64,000 nt of DNA from the NCBI GenBank assembly GCA_031213475.1, contig JARUPZ010000004.1, forward strand, positions 6,914,000 to 6,977,999. The letters run 5' to 3'. The notes beneath the pieces are model-generated. The model was not told the origin of the DNA. It searched no databases and worked only from the letters and a program-made list of their open reading frames with translations. Of this stretch, positions 41,086-52,690 are shown piece after piece. The translations under genes and the position numbers were made by a program. This DNA is from Nereocystis luetkeana. Its lineage: Eukaryota; Sar; Phaeophyceae; Laminariales; Laminariaceae. Each line of letters starts with the position of its first letter. Within the stretch, counting starts at the first letter, position 1.

Positions 41086-41187
41086 CTGTTTCCTATGCGT
41101 TTCGATTTCGAGCTTCAGATTGGAGTTTTTCGATCTCGAAAACTAATTACCCTGCTTATGCAGGTGAAATATGCAAAATCCGACCGG

Positions 41188-41285
41188 ACATTTTTCGATT
41201 TGAGAATCCGATGACCCAAGTCGTCGGATTTTGGGCTCAGATCCGACGACCTTGGTCATCAGGTTTTCAAATCGAAAAAATGTCA
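41188..41285. mobile_element. Hairpin with ~42-bp near-perfect inverted arms
   Basis: ACATTTTTCGATTTGAGAAT..ATGACC.AAG.CGTCGGAT (41188-41229) is inverted at 41241-41285 with an 11-bp loop TTTGGGCTCAG. Weak complementarity extends outward. It may be a MITE. The flanking DNA shows no clear TSD. Confidence 0.6.
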
Positions 41286-42934
41286 CGCTCTGTAAATTCA
41301 ATATATTATCCACGACAGCGAACAGGAGCACCAGAACGATCGATGAGTTGGATGGTGACAGAGCGGTACAGCGACGTTGCTTCGCGCCCGACGCTCGGGC
41401 GGCGGGCGGCCCTATCCATCCGTGGCCAGACTACAGTCGCCTGGCGCGGGCTCGGGCCTAGAGACTAAGAAAAGCGCACTCGACACGCATTTCTCCGTGG
41501 ATGCGTACGAGTACTCGTAGGCTACATTGCTGTACAGCATCAGCAGTCAGTCACACAATCGAACACATAATACCAAGACAGGTTGGCTCTAGCGCACTCG
41601 CCACGTCTCTTTGCCACCAGACCAGAGGCAGTTAGCCTTGGCTCGCACGCTTTCGGTCCTACGCGCAGGGCAGCGCACCCAGCGGGTCTTTTCGTGGCGC
41701 CAAACCACAAAAACAGCAGTTGGTCTCGGCGTTTGCTCGAATCTCTACACACACAATAAATAGGATTTTTCCGCCTAGGAAGACTGCCTCGATTTGCCAA
41801 CTTGACATCTGAAAATGCGATCAGGCCAAAATCTGAAGCTCAAAAATCGAACTGCATAGGAAACGGCCACACTTATTTCGGCCGTATCGTGCAGAAACGT
41901 TTTTGGTTTCGACTTCCAACACTAATACGCGGAGATGCAAACCATGATACGACCTGGATCCCTGGACGTATAAATAGGACACATGTGTTAATAGTATAGT
42001 CTCACATCGTCCCCGATACGTTGCTCTCAGTGAACATTCTCACAGCACCAGGACTCAACTATTCAAAAACTTGATTGAGCACCCCCCATCAGCACAGCCC
42101 GTCAGTCTGGTGATATAAACGTTTCAAGCGCTGGAAAAAGAAGAGCAACAGGTGAGCTTTCTCGACCCTGCACAACTCGGATCGTTGGGTTGTATATACA
42201 GCGGACGCCGTCGTCCTGCATTGCGTTCAAACTCCTAGCTCGTACTGCTGTAGAAGCAATGTGTTTCTGGGACCACAAGGGAAATCGCACAAAAAAGGGT
42301 GTCACAGCCGTGAGGATCCATCCCCCCAAAAGTCTGATAATATTGTCAATACTGATGCTCCTACTCTTACTGCTGTGCGAACAGCCGTTCCAGTATAGCA
42401 TGCCGTCCATGCAGCGCGCGTGTCGTCTTGCTTAGTTGTGAGGCATGAACTGGGGCGCAATCTCATCCAGGAGCCCAGCTCTGTTTTGGGGGCTATTGCC
42501 GACCGTAGTATCATGGCCCAGCTTGAGATGACACGTTACCGACGCACGCCGTATTTGGCAGTTGATATTATTAAGCCATTATCTCAGAGCTGCAAAAAAC
42601 AATGAGTACGTACTCGTACGCACATAATTAATGTGGAAAGCTGCTTTTCCGTCCCATCTATTGTTTTCGCCTATATCCTTCCCCTCTCCGTCCTCGTACT
42701 TCATTAATAGTCGTGACTCAGACCCGGGTTTAACGAACAGGCTAACCCTTTTCTCACCACTACGTTTCTTCTTTGGATTTTATATACCGAGAGAAGACTT
42801 CGGCGCTTCCTTCCCTTCGCGACTCGCATCGGGTTGCGCCTACCCAATCAAATGGGTGCAATCAGCAGTTAGTTCCGTTGTGTTTTTAAAAAAAATATTA
42901 TATGTATGTGAGAAAATATACGTAAAAATTCGAC
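41286..42934. other. No supported gene
   Basis: Mixed spacer. The frames present (e.g. minus 42102-42410) lack recognisable domains. Confidence 0.35.
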
Positions 42935-43020
42935 CAACATGGGATTCAAACTCACAAGCCCCAACTCTTAGCACAACATTCGAGGGTACCACTATCATAG
43001 CAGCCCACCGGGGAGTGACA
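42935..43020 (-). repeat. tRNA-like SINE candidate
   Basis: The minus strand begins CACTCCCCGGTGGGCTGCTATGATAGTGG, A-box-like, and contains GTGAGTTTGAATCCCAT, B-box-like. Related in style to the SINE at 40690 but more diverged. Confidence 0.35.
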
Positions 43021-43574
43021 TGATAGTTGCGTGGTAGCTAGGGCGGGGTGCTGATAGCTCTATCCAGGAGGGCGCTTCTTCCTGGCTGTGCCAGCCGCCG
43101 GTATAGCGCCGTGCTCACAATCCCCGCCAGGGTGTTGACGGTCCCCCGCCGGAGGTTGTTGCTGGAGGGCCCGCTGGAGGCGCCCTACCGCAAGCATTTC
43201 GTTGCGCGATTTATTTTCCCCATCCAAGCGTAAGATAAAGGTTGGACGTGTCATGCATACGTACACATACATGCTGCTTTTCTATTGACTTTTCACGGGG
43301 GTGGTGGGTTGACGCAGGGAAAAGCCAGGCGTGTACTCGTACGGGCTGCTGATGTTACACACAACAAACCTCATCCCCGAGGCCTGGGTGGTAAATTCTG
43401 CGAGTGGTGGTTGCTACGATAAGAGTAGCACATAGCGTTTCTCGGGCTCCTCACGCAACAGCCCCATTCAGACTGTCCCATTGTGAGCACAGAACAACTG
43501 GAATTATGCCCAGACTGGGGGTTATGTACACTTACTTGAAGCACGAGAAATAGTTGACAAGCTCCGTATCACAC
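43021..43574. other. No gene seen
   Basis: GC-rich spacer with a CCGCCGG-type palindromic stretch near 43130-43180. No supported gene. Confidence 0.3.
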
Positions 43575-44230
43575 CAAGTCATCTTTAGCGAGTCATTGGG
43601 TTCCAGCGCCGACTTCGTACCGACCACGCCATCCACGCTTACGCGAAGGCTCTCAAGATGACACGTTGCGAGAGCACGTCCGTAAACGGCGTCTTGGTTT
43701 TGCGGGGGCTAACAACTGGGGCACGGCAAAGCGAGGAGCGATAACCCAGTCGGGTGACGTTCGGGACGTTGGGTGGTGGGGGAAACCTGAGACCTGACGG
43801 CCAGTTCAAGATTAGTACATAAAGATGCATACTATATTATAGCTGAAGACCTTTATAACTGTATAGGAGGTTTCGCCCCCGAAGGATCAACGGAACACTC
43901 GGTCTTGGTTTTCTGAGTCGAGGCCGCGCTCTGGTCCAGTGCAGCAAAGAAGGCGGGGGAGTCGTATCGGGGGGTCTTCGAAGCAACCGAACGGTAAATG
44001 ATGAGGTGGTGTGAGAATGGGGCACAGCTGAGTAGACAACGCCGCGCATTTGCTGTAGGTGGTGCCCGAGGGAGTGGGGGAAGGGGGGACAACAGGAAAA
44101 GTGGAAGGAAACCCGACCATATAAATGGGGGTTGGGGGGGTAACAAGAGGAGTCTAAGGGAAACCACGGTCGACGAAAGTAGGAAGGAGACGGAAGACAG
44201 GGCAACATGGCTCTAGGGTGAGTAGTATGT
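43575..44230 (+). pseudogene. LINE ORF2 C-terminal fragment (copy 3)
   Basis: At 43585-43680 the plus strand encodes, with breaks, GFQRRLRTDHAIHAYAKALK and MTRCEST, paralleling copies 1 and 2. It continues with a GGGGGTCTTCGAAGC block (43968-43983) that matches the GGGGGGTCGTCGAAGC of copy 1 (7539-7554). Multiple frameshifts and stops. Confidence 0.6.
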
Positions 44231-44429
44231 GGGTCATGTCTAGGCTACTCGCACCGCCAACTAACTGCTGAAGCTGATTCGAACGTGATTTCCCGTTGTT
44301 TCTGTTTTTTTCTTCCCTTCAATCCTCAGGTAGTTTCTTATTTTTCAAAACGTTCTTCCTTCGTGTCCGTATGGCACCAGTCGTATGGAGTGGGTGGGGG
44401 TGACGAGTCTGCTCCGTTTGTTTCGTACT

Positions 44430-44652
44430 GTCCGGCGCGTCCTCCCTGGGGTTGGGGCATATTGTTGACGAGAGCAGGGCGGAGACGGCAGACAGGGTAG
44501 CAAGGTGGCGGGCCGACGAAGAGGAGGAACCTGTCTATGCTACTCGAACCTGAAACTGCTGCGGCTACCTGGAGGGTGCTCTCCAAGTGTTTATGTTTTG
44601 TGTTTTTGTGCTGTGTTCCGGGTTGTCTGTTATTTCCCTTGGTTATTATTAC
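44430..44652 (+). mobile_element. LINE 3'-region fragment
   Basis: GACGAGAGCAGGGCGGAGACG, GCAGACAGGGTAGCAAGG, then ACCTGTCTATGCTACTCG and CTGCTGCGGCTACCTGGAGG match the minus strand of copy A (5260-5340). It meets copy E tail to tail. Confidence 0.5.
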
Positions 44653-45035
44653 GATGTGTGTGTTCTTCACATTAAACCGTTCTTTTTACCCGTCGACATC
44701 CAGCACGACCAGTGTATATGCCGATTCTTCAATCCTGGAAGAGATATATACAAGTTCTGTGGTCACAAAGCTACTCCACAGAGATACTACGTTGCCACGT
44801 ACCAGGTATGCAGTAAGCACAGCAGTGGGCAATGCAATGCCATGTCATCATACTAGATACGACAGGCACGAGATACACATTATATGAAATAGAGAAACGA
44901 AAGGAAACAATCAAAGAAAAAACAAAAACAAAGTAGACAAATCGAAAGAAAAAAAAAACAAAAATGAAAGCAAAATTTACTAGAAGAAAAATCTGTCGTG
45001 CCCCCCCCCGCAGGCGAGGTGGCCAATACTTGAAA
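44653..45035 (-). mobile_element. LINE 3'-end copy E
   Basis: Landmarks as in copies A and D, on the minus strand, ending in an (AC)n tail at 44653. It contains one TACCAGGTA insertion (44800-44808) where copies A and D lack the extra bases. Confidence 0.65.
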
Positions 45036-45195
45036 AATAACGGCAATCTCACTATGCCCTGAGTGCCAATACGTCGTGGCGTAGTTTGGTCTTGTATCTC
45101 TTCAGCGATTGAAGATTCGGCACGGACACTGGTTGTGCTGGATGTCGAGGGGTAGAAAGAACGGTTTGATGTGGAGAACACACAAACAACTGCAG
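45036..45195 (+). mobile_element. LINE 3'-terminal fragment
   Basis: ATTGAAGATTCGGCACGGAC, TGGTTGTGCTGGATGTCG and GTAGAAAGAACGGTTTGATG in plus polarity, opposite to copy E. Confidence 0.55.
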
Positions 45196-45354
45196 TGGTG
45201 CTATAATTCATTTATTCGTACCAGGTACCAGTAGCTCGTTCTGTATTGTCAGCCACATCCCCTACGGGGGGGCGCGACTCTTCGTTTTGTTGTTGTTGCT
45301 GTTGTTGTTGTTTTTTGTTTGTCCGAATTCATTTTTTTGTTCTCCTCTTCCGTT

Positions 45355-45585
45355 GAATGTGTATATCGTGCCCGCCGTATTCAGTAAGACGACGTGGCAT
45401 TGCGTCGTGTATTCTGCCCACTTCGTAGCAATATATTGCTAGTATCTCCGAATGCGGCGTAGGTTTCTGATCACAGAACTTCTATCTCTCTAGGATTGAA
45501 CAAACGATGACGGACGCTGGTTGTGCTGGATGTCGTCGGCTAGAAGAAACGGTCTATAATAGTGTGAAGAACACGCGCACACGCT
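45355..45585 (+). mobile_element. LINE 3'-end copy F (diverged)
   Basis: Degenerate landmarks in plus polarity: GACGTGGCATTGC, AGTATCTCCGAATGCGGCG, CTGGTTGTGCTGGATGTCG and GTGTGAAGAACACGCGCACACG. Confidence 0.5.
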
Positions 45586-45793
45586 TGGGGTAGTGAATTG
45601 TTTGAGGAGCCCCTTACCCCACACACGCGTCTGATTTTCGTCAAGCTTTGGAGGCTTGATTAACTTTACCGCTACGGCGTATTAACAATCCCGTGACCTA
45701 CAGGAGGAGGAGTAGTTGTAGCAAAAGAGTATTAATTGTACAACCCAAAGAGATACGTACGAAATAATCGCGGCAGTTCCTTCTCTCTAATGG

Positions 45794-46201
45794 ATGACGG
45801 GATCCCCAGTCATCAATACTTCGGACAAAAAGTGGTACGAGCTGTTCCCAGGAGAAAATCTAACATTTATTTCACATTCGGGCAATAATAATAGCACAAT
45901 GCGTATATTGAAGCTCAAACTACAATGCATCCCTCTGGTCCCAACAATAAAAAAATGCTTCTACACTGAAAATTTCAGGTGTGCGTCCCACGATGCAACG
46001 CAAAACGAATGCTTACGGATATCATATTTTTTACAAAAGGGGGTTATTTGTATTTTCATCGTTGATTCATTTCTGAATATCGGTCATGTCTACTTTGCTC
46101 ACTCATCAACATCATTGATCAACGCCTATTTTATATTCGATCCTCCGACAAACCTGGAACCATTGAATACCATGAGTACCCTGGAGAACTATTTGATCTA
46201 G
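45794..46201 (+). CDS. Unidentified 135-codon frame
   Basis: ATG-initiated plus frame with balanced, non-repetitive composition, including RILKLKLQCIPLVPTIKKC, a hydrophobic GVICIFIVDSFL segment and several Cys. It is the longest non-repetitive frame outside the transposons in this part of the window. I recognise no family and see no promoter, intron or homologous copy. Chance is a real alternative in A/T-rich DNA. Confidence 0.2.
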   Translation: MTGSPVINTSDKKWYELFPGENLTFISHSGNNNSTMRILKLKLQCIPLVPTIKKCFYTENFRCASHDATQNECLRISYFLQKGVICIFIVDSFLNIGHVYFAHSSTSLINAYFIFDPPTNLEPLNTMSTLENYLI

Positions 46202-47339
46202 CTGCATTTTCTCCATGCCTTTTTGGGGTTCTTCCATAACGCCCGTCGCATATTGATGGACTGATTGCTTCCTGCCAGTACGCTTTGACAACTATCATAT
46301 GATTACCGCACAAGTAAGACCGAACCTTTCGATACGATGTGTGTTTTTCTTTTCGTGGGTAGATGACGACCGGGGTCACCTTGAATTTTTGCATTGCCTC
46401 ATCCCCGGGGGTGGGGCACGGATGGCGAAAGCAGAAAGGAGAGACTGTTGACAGGGTATCAAAATATGCCAGACCGGCTGCGTCAGTAGTAGAAGGTACA
46501 TAAGGCTACCAGTAGTATAAAGGCTTTAGCAATGACGTAAGGAGTGTTCCTAGGACAGACTCCCGTTAAAGACGGGATGACCCGTAGAAAGGGTTCTAGT
46601 AGACTTTAAAAAATATATACTGGCTAGGGTTTGGCTGCTCCTTTGGCTAGGAGCACGATAGGAGAAGAGTAGATCAGCGTCCGAGGAAGGTTCCTCGCGC
46701 AAGTGCATCCCCATCTGGCGGGTTCATGGGAGGGATCATAGTGTGGGCTTGATACCTCAAATCAAACCCTAACCGAATCACCCTCAAACTTCACCCGTTC
46801 TTCTCTCATCATGAACGGGAATAACACAACAAAGAAAAAGGTAGAAGCCCCCGAACAAGGGAGGATGCCTTCCAAGCCAGGTCCTGCATCCCGCTTCCCT
46901 TACCTTTTTTATCCTCGGGCTCTACGACACGTAGTGTATACAAGAAAAACTGAACCGGTAAGATCCAGGATTTCGTCGGAAGTCATCTATATTCAAGCTG
47001 TGCGTTATTTATGATATGTAGTCGGTATACAGTACAGGACACCTAATAAGAAACAGGATAATAAGAAAGGCAGGCTGAGATTTTCCAAAAATTAGGAAAG
47101 ATGCGAGACTGCGCCTCCGCCCCAAAATATGAAAGGCCTAGTGCCCCCCTGGGCGAAGCCCCGATGCCTTCGGGTCACCCTGCTGCCTGGCTCTGGTAGT
47201 CGCGCGTAACATTCTTCCGCTTTTCAGGGACAATTAATTTTTCAATTTTCACCCCATACAGCAATGTACTTGTATGTACTGTACTCGTAGAATATGTTTT
47301 TATTCGTTTATTTTGCGGTTTCATGTTTACAAATGTATT
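46202..47339. other. No supported gene
   Basis: Mixed spacer. GGGGTGGGGCACGGATGGCG near 46410 loosely resembles the LINE 3' region. No domain-bearing frame. Confidence 0.3.
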
Positions 47340-47780
47340 TCGCGAGTGACGAGGACGATAACGAGGAGACGGAGGAAGCTGACACCTGGCGAGTGCGTCG
47401 ATCGGACGGCTTAGCTATGCTTCACGACGATAATGACCTAGACGCTGATGAAACAACGCTGCCACTTAAATGACCACAAGCCCTGTCCCGTTCAGCTCCT
47501 CCGGCCCTTGATTATATTCACTTGAGAAGCGGCACCTCATGCTGCACCGCGGGTTAGGATGGGTGAAGGGCTTCGTCATGCGACGGGCACAGATCCGGAC
47601 GCGCAAGAACTACGACTACAGAGTACTAAGGCTCATTCTTATGACGATGATGACCCAGACGCTGGTGAAACAACACTGCCCCTGGAAAGCCCACCGGGTC
47701 ATGCCCTGTCCCGCTCAGCTCCTCCGGCACTTGATTCATCACTTGTTTGAGTACGCTTGCTGTATAACGTGGCCTATGTA
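47340..47780 (+). repeat. ~220-bp duplicated acidic coding-like unit
   Basis: ACGACGATAATGACC.AGACGCTG.TGAAACAAC and CCCTGTCCCG.TCAGCTCCTCCGGC..TTGAT occur at about 47424-47512 and 47641-47735. In frame they read YDDDDPDAGETTLPLE and HALSRSAPPALD. It may be a relic of a retroelement linker. The first unit has stops. Confidence 0.45.
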
Positions 47781-48201
47781 ACCGCGCGGCGTGCTCCTAT
47801 GGCGTAGGTCGAGGAGAGAAAAAAAAATACTTGTAAAATAAACCAAGCACAACTCACACCTGGTGGATCAATACCGTTCTGTTAGAGACCTCACCACATA
47901 AACCACACACAGGAGGTAAGCCGCACCAAGGTTGTCACCGGCTGCACCACTCACATATAGACAGGCAGTATCGTTATCATCAAAGCCCGGGCCGTATCAT
48001 TAACATAATCGACTGCTCCCGGAAGAGCAGCTCCACCCCTTCATCAACGAGGCATACTAATTAATGCCTCGATACATATTACGAAACCCCACAAAATATG
48101 AAACCCCCAATATCCCAAAACCTGTATCAAGCTACGGCATACCACAAACAGCCCCCCTATTCGGTGCGCGATACGATAGGCCCCGAATATCTCATCACCA
48201 A
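47781..48201. other. No gene seen
   Basis: Possibly includes the 3' LTR of Copia-B, but no matching 5' LTR lies inside the window, so its limits cannot be set. Confidence 0.3.
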
Positions 48202-48347
48202 TTGCCAGGTATAACGGCAAGTACCAAATTCCATAAATAGGTCATTGCCAAGGTAAAACGGCAACCCCAAATTCCACCTTTCATCGTTGCCAAGGTAAAA
48301 CGGCAATCCCAAATTCCACCCTTCAGAATCGCCAATGTAAAACGGCA
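48202..48347 (-). repeat. Four TTGCC(A)AGGTAAAACGGCAA hairpin units
   Basis: At 48202-48220, 48245-48264, 48287-48306 and 48331-48347, about 42-44 bp apart and separated by CCCAAATTCCACC-type spacers. On the sense (minus) strand each is TTGCCGTTTTACCTTGGCAA, a short hairpin. The same motif appears in Copia-A and Copia-C. Confidence 0.75.
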
Positions 48348-48710
48348 ATCCCGACACCAAATCTCTCAATCTCGATTCCAGTATATACCTCCTAAAATAT
48401 ATCAAGACAGTAACTATGGGAAGGGAAAGAACCCAACAAACGTAAATATGTTGGTAAAACCTTCAAACAATCAATAACACTGTCTTCACAAAGATGTCGT
48501 ACCGCCCGGTAGCATCGGCCCCCCTGTTGTGCACTCTGAAAGAGCAAAACAACAGAAGGTCTCTGATGTAGGACATCTCAAATCGAACTATAATATCCCC
48601 CCTGCTATTTATCGGTGTTCACTCCGGGAGTATGCAAAAGTCAACAACATACTGCATCTGAACTCAAAAGTACTATAGATACTAACAATTTTGGGTCCCC
48701 TGTACGTTGC

Positions 48711-49327
48711 GCATACTTAACCAATAGCCAACGGGTACGGCACGATTCATCAAGACCATCCGCATACCCTATTGGCGTACTAACATTACTCAATGCATGA
48801 GTACATCCCAAAATTTTCTCCAATTCCCTAAAAATCACTCCCCTCCGTTCTCATCACCCAATACCCCAAAATATCCGAAACCGAGAAATAAATAAAAGAA
48901 ATCACCACAAATTCATCACAAAGTTGCGATGAAAGCGGAACGCTTCCGTGGGCAAAGGCTTCGTGAGGAAGTCAGCATGCTGCAATGCCGACGATACGTG
49001 GACAATCTCGAACTCCCTTGTGCATACTTAACCAATAGCCAACGGGTACGGCACGATTCATCAAGACCATCCGCATACCCTATTGGCGTATTAACATTAC
49101 TCAATGCATGAGTACATCCCAATATTTTCTCCAATTCCCTAAAAATCACTCCCCTCCGTTCTCATCACCCAATACCCCAAAATATCCGAAACCGAGAAAT
49201 AAATAAAAGAAATCACCACAAATTCATCACAAAGTTGCGATGAAAGCGGAACGCTTCCGTGGGCAAAGGCTTCGTGAGGAAGTCAGCATGCTGCAATGCC
49301 GACGATACGTGGACAATCTCGAACTCC
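48711..49327 (-). repeat. 311-bp tandem duplication across the Copia-B pol end
   Basis: GCATACTTAACCAATAGCC begins at 48711 and again at 49022. Both copies include the end of the RNase H frame (ADFLTKPLPTEAF side) and downstream sequence, and are almost identical. The outer copy is detached from pol, so it arose after insertion or by unequal exchange. Confidence 0.8.
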
Positions 49328-49759
49328 CCATTAGCAACACGTTCCCGAAGGAAGTGATGACGGACATCAATGTGCTTACTGTTCGGAGTGGTCACAGGGT
49401 TTTTCGCCAAATGTATCGCCCCCTGGTTATCTTCCTTCACCGTGGTACATCCAACATCGCTGTCCGGAAAAATAAAACTCCAGAGATAACGCATGAAAAT
49501 CGCCTCGTGGAAACCGGTGGCCATCGCCACATACTCTGCCTCCGTGGACGAGAGGGTAATGGATTTTTGCGTCGTAGAGTAGAACGATACACAGGCACCA
49601 GTGCACACGATAACTCCACCAGAGACAGACCTCAGGTCATTGGCCTCGTGCGCGTAGTCCGCATCCACGTACAAGTCTAACTGAGCTCCATTACTTAGAC
49701 CCCTCTGGAAAGTAATACCGTACGTACTCGTAGATTTGATGTACTTAAGGATGTGCAAC
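49213..49759 (-). pseudogene. Copia-B pol: RNase H and C-terminal end
   Basis: Open 181-codon frame with ILKYIKSTSTYGITFQRG, YVDADYAHEANDLRSVSGG, STTQKSITLSSTEAEYVAMA, MRYLWSFIFPDSD, DNQGAIHLAKNP, HIDVRHHFLRERVANGEFEI and HADFLTKPLP. All catalytic acidic residues of Copia RNase H seem present. The frame begins abruptly at 49759, where LTR-R is inserted. The missing N-terminal residues (WQAA) are at 61833 on the far side, so this and 61833-64000 are halves of one gene. Confidence 0.9.
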
Positions 49760-50288
49760 TGTAACAGCTGACCTCCTCTTGTGTGCCGCTATCGGCTCGG
49801 TCTCACCTCGATAGCCAGCTGTTGTCGTTCGTTGGGAGAGTCCCTTTGGGGATTTCCTCTACCTCGCTCCTGAATCCTCTCAGGCCACGGGGTGGTCAGA
49901 CGCCACGGAGTTGAGTGTTGGTATTGCTCATCAAGTGCGACGTGTGATTAACAGACGGGCACGTGATAGGCAAGACTCATGCACGGTGTGTGAACAGGAT
50001 TTGGTTTGACTTGTTTCTTTCTTCACTTTGGTGGGGTTGACTAACCCCAGGTAGGGCCACAGAACACCCGTATGGACCACTACAGCCGCTACGGGGTCTA
50101 CGTGACCCAGACAATGGCCTCCCGCGCCGGGGACACTCCATTGTATACCTACATCGACCCATCCTACGGCCTTATCGCTGTCTTACACGATGCACCTTCC
50201 ATACGTCACTGGTCAGGTCAGCCGACGTACATCACAGAATACCCTGTCGCCCTCCTGGGCGACTTCTGGAGCCCGTAGCGCTGAGACA
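49760..50288 (-). repeat. LTR-R 3' LTR
   Basis: 529 bp with GTGCCGCTATCGGCTCGG, TCTCACCTCGATAGCCAGC and GACAATGGCCTCCCGCGCCG landmarks shared with 61265-61828. Shorter by a GCATGCACGTGATGGGCA-type duplication present in the partner. Confidence 0.85.
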
Positions 50289-50309
50289 CTCCGCCTTCCC
50301 GACGCTCAA

Positions 50310-51343
50310 CTATCGTCGGTGCACAGCGGGTCTCCCGGCCCCTCCCCGGTAACAGCGTTGGAAACTCCTCCTCCACTTCCCCGACGAACCGGCTGCCTCG
50401 TCCCTCCTTATCCGTTCGACGCTTATCGAGTTTTGGCCACGTACGGACATCCCCGATTCTCGTGACGCGGCTCCTACGCCTTCCGCTTCTCCTTCTGCCG
50501 GGCGCTGTTGCTGTTTCGGCTTCTGCGATGGCTGCTGTTGCTGCTGCTGCTGATGACACAGTTGCTGCGCCTGATGCTCTTCCACCTTTTTCTTCCTTCT
50601 TCTCCTGCTGGGCCGGCTGTTTGCGCTCCCTTCGCGGCGCCGGAGGCGGTGGCCCTGATTCCCCCCCCGTCCTGCGGGTTCCCGTTGCCGTGCTTGGTTG
50701 CTGCTTCTACGGTTACGCTCCTGCGTGGCGCTCCTGCTACTACGGTTGCGCTCCTGCGTGGCGCTCCTGCTACGGCGGTGGTGGCGGCTACGGCGGTCAC
50801 GACTGCGACCGCGGCTCCGTGCATCTAACTTGAAAATGGTACGATGCTTTTGCATCCTATGCCGCTTATGTAACGGGGTACACACAAACCTACCCGACCC
50901 CTGATCTGGCGTCCTCTCATAGACGTGTGATAGCTCAGACCGGGCTGCTCGACGGAAGTGATTCGCTACGCCCCGGTCCAATACTCGTGCGCCCGATTCG
51001 CGTGGATGCCTTCCCTTCCGCGTTTGCTGGCCGCCTCCTTGATCAAGACCCTGATAGCCCCAGCGTCTGCTCACCCGAGGAACTCCATTGAGTTGCCGCG
51101 TCGTGCCGCGTCCTCCTGGGGCTCTTTTCCCCCTGCTGGCTCTTGAGTATCCCTCTCAGCCTCGAGAACATCTGCTGCCTCTCCGCCACGAAATTGGACA
51201 AATTCGCGTCTCATGTGGTTCGGCCGCTCATGGAAGATCTTTAATTCACGCCTCATGTGCTCCGGCCGCTCATGGAAGATCTCGAGTTTGGCTGCCAGTA
51301 CCCCAACACCAGCTGTGCAATCGAGGATTTCGTCGAACCTCAT
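50310..51343 (-). pseudogene. LTR-R internal coding relic (gag-like composition)
   Basis: Two minus frames (51071-51343, then 50310-51074) together read as a helical, charged segment with a duplicated HERP.HMRRE motif (KIFHERPNHMRREF), an Arg/Ser-rich region with two SATQERNR repeats, and a polyglutamine stretch. Position near the 3' LTR and composition recall a nucleocapsid-type protein, but no zinc knuckle or capsid fold is recognisable. Frameshifts and stops separate the parts. Function unknown. Confidence 0.35.
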
Positions 51344-51404
51344 ATGTGCAAGCTCTGTGTGAAACTTCGCTCAGGAACGTTTGGTGCACCCCTACTATGG
51401 TCGT

Positions 51405-52690
51405 TTGAAGATGCTGACCATTGAATCCAAGTAAGTAAGTCGTTTCAAAGTTCAGACGTTCATTCCACCCCCTCAAGTACTGACGTGACTCCGAGTAAGT
51501 CAGTCGTTTGAAGGCCCTAACATTCACGCCATGTTTGAAGGTACTGACGTGACTCCGAGTAAGTGGGTCGTTTTAAGGCACTGACGTTCACGCCACGTTT
51601 GAACGTACTGACGTGACTCCGAGTAAGTAAGTCGTTTGAAGGAACGGATGTTCGCGCCACGTTGACGTCGTTTGAAGGTTCAGACGTTCACGCCACCCCC
51701 TCAAGTACTGACGTGACTCCAAGGAAGAAAACCGTTAGATGGCCCTAACATTCACGCCACGTTAGAAGGTACGGAGGTGACTGTGAGTAAGTACGTCGTT
51801 TTAAGGCACTGACGTTCACGCCACCACGTTTGAAGGTACTGACGTGACTCCGAGTAAGTAAGTCGTTTGAAGGAACTGATTTTCACGCCACGTTTGAAGG
51901 TACTGACGTGACTCCGAGTAAGCAAGTCGCTTGAAGGCACTGACGTTCACGCCACGTTTGAAGGTACTGACATGACTCTGAGTAAGTAAGTCGTTTGAAG
52001 GCACTGACGTTCACGCCACCTTCACTGACGTGACTCCGAGTAAGTAAGTTGTTTGAAGGAACTGATTTTCACGCCACGTTTGAAGGTACTGACGTGACTC
52101 CGAGTAAGCAAGTCGTTTGAAGGCACTGACGTACACGCCACGTTTGAAGGTGCTGACGTGACTCCGAGTAAGTAACTCGTTTGAAGGCACTGACGTTCAC
52201 GCCACGTTTGAAGGTACTGACGTGACTCCGAGTAAGTAAGTCGTTTGAAGGCACTGACGTGCACGCCACGTTTGAAGGTACTGACGTGACTCCGAGTAAG
52301 TAAGTCGTTTTAAGGCACTGACGTTCACGCCACGTTTGAAGGTACTGACGTGACTCCGAGTAAGCAAGTCGTTTGAAGGCACTGCCGTTCACGCCACGTT
52401 TGAAGGCACTGACGTTCACGCCACCTTCACTGACGTGCCTCCGAGTAAGTAAGTCGTTTGAAGGCACTGACGTTCACGCCCCGTTTGAAGGTACTGACGT
52501 GCCTCCGAGTAAGTAAGTCGTTTGAAGGCGTTGACGTGCACGCCACGTTTGAAGGTACTGACATGACTCCGGGTAAGTAAGTCGTTTGAAGGCACTGACG
52601 TTCACGCCACCTTAACCCCACCCCAACAAGTACTGACGTGACTCCGCGTAAGTAAGCCGTTGGAAGGCACTGACGTTCACGCCACCCCCC
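51405..52690. repeat. 64-bp tandem satellite, about 20 units
   Basis: The unit is bipartite: AAGGTACTGACGTGACTCCG plus AGTAAGTAAGTCGTTTG, then AAGGCACTGACGTTCACGCC plus ACGTTTG. Starts at 52211 and 52275 show the exact 64-bp period. Units near the left edge are more diverged (CCCCCTCAAGTACTG variants). Open minus frames (SNDLLTRSHVSTFKRGV type) rotate because 64 is not divisible by three. They are not genes. Confidence 0.9.

Noticed and set aside
51752..52621. Overlapping minus ORFs with SNDLLTRSHVS repeats
   Set aside because: By-product of the 64-bp satellite; the frame rotates unit by unit.
51405..52690. CRISPR-like array
   Set aside because: Repeats are contiguous with no unique spacers, and the context is eukaryotic.
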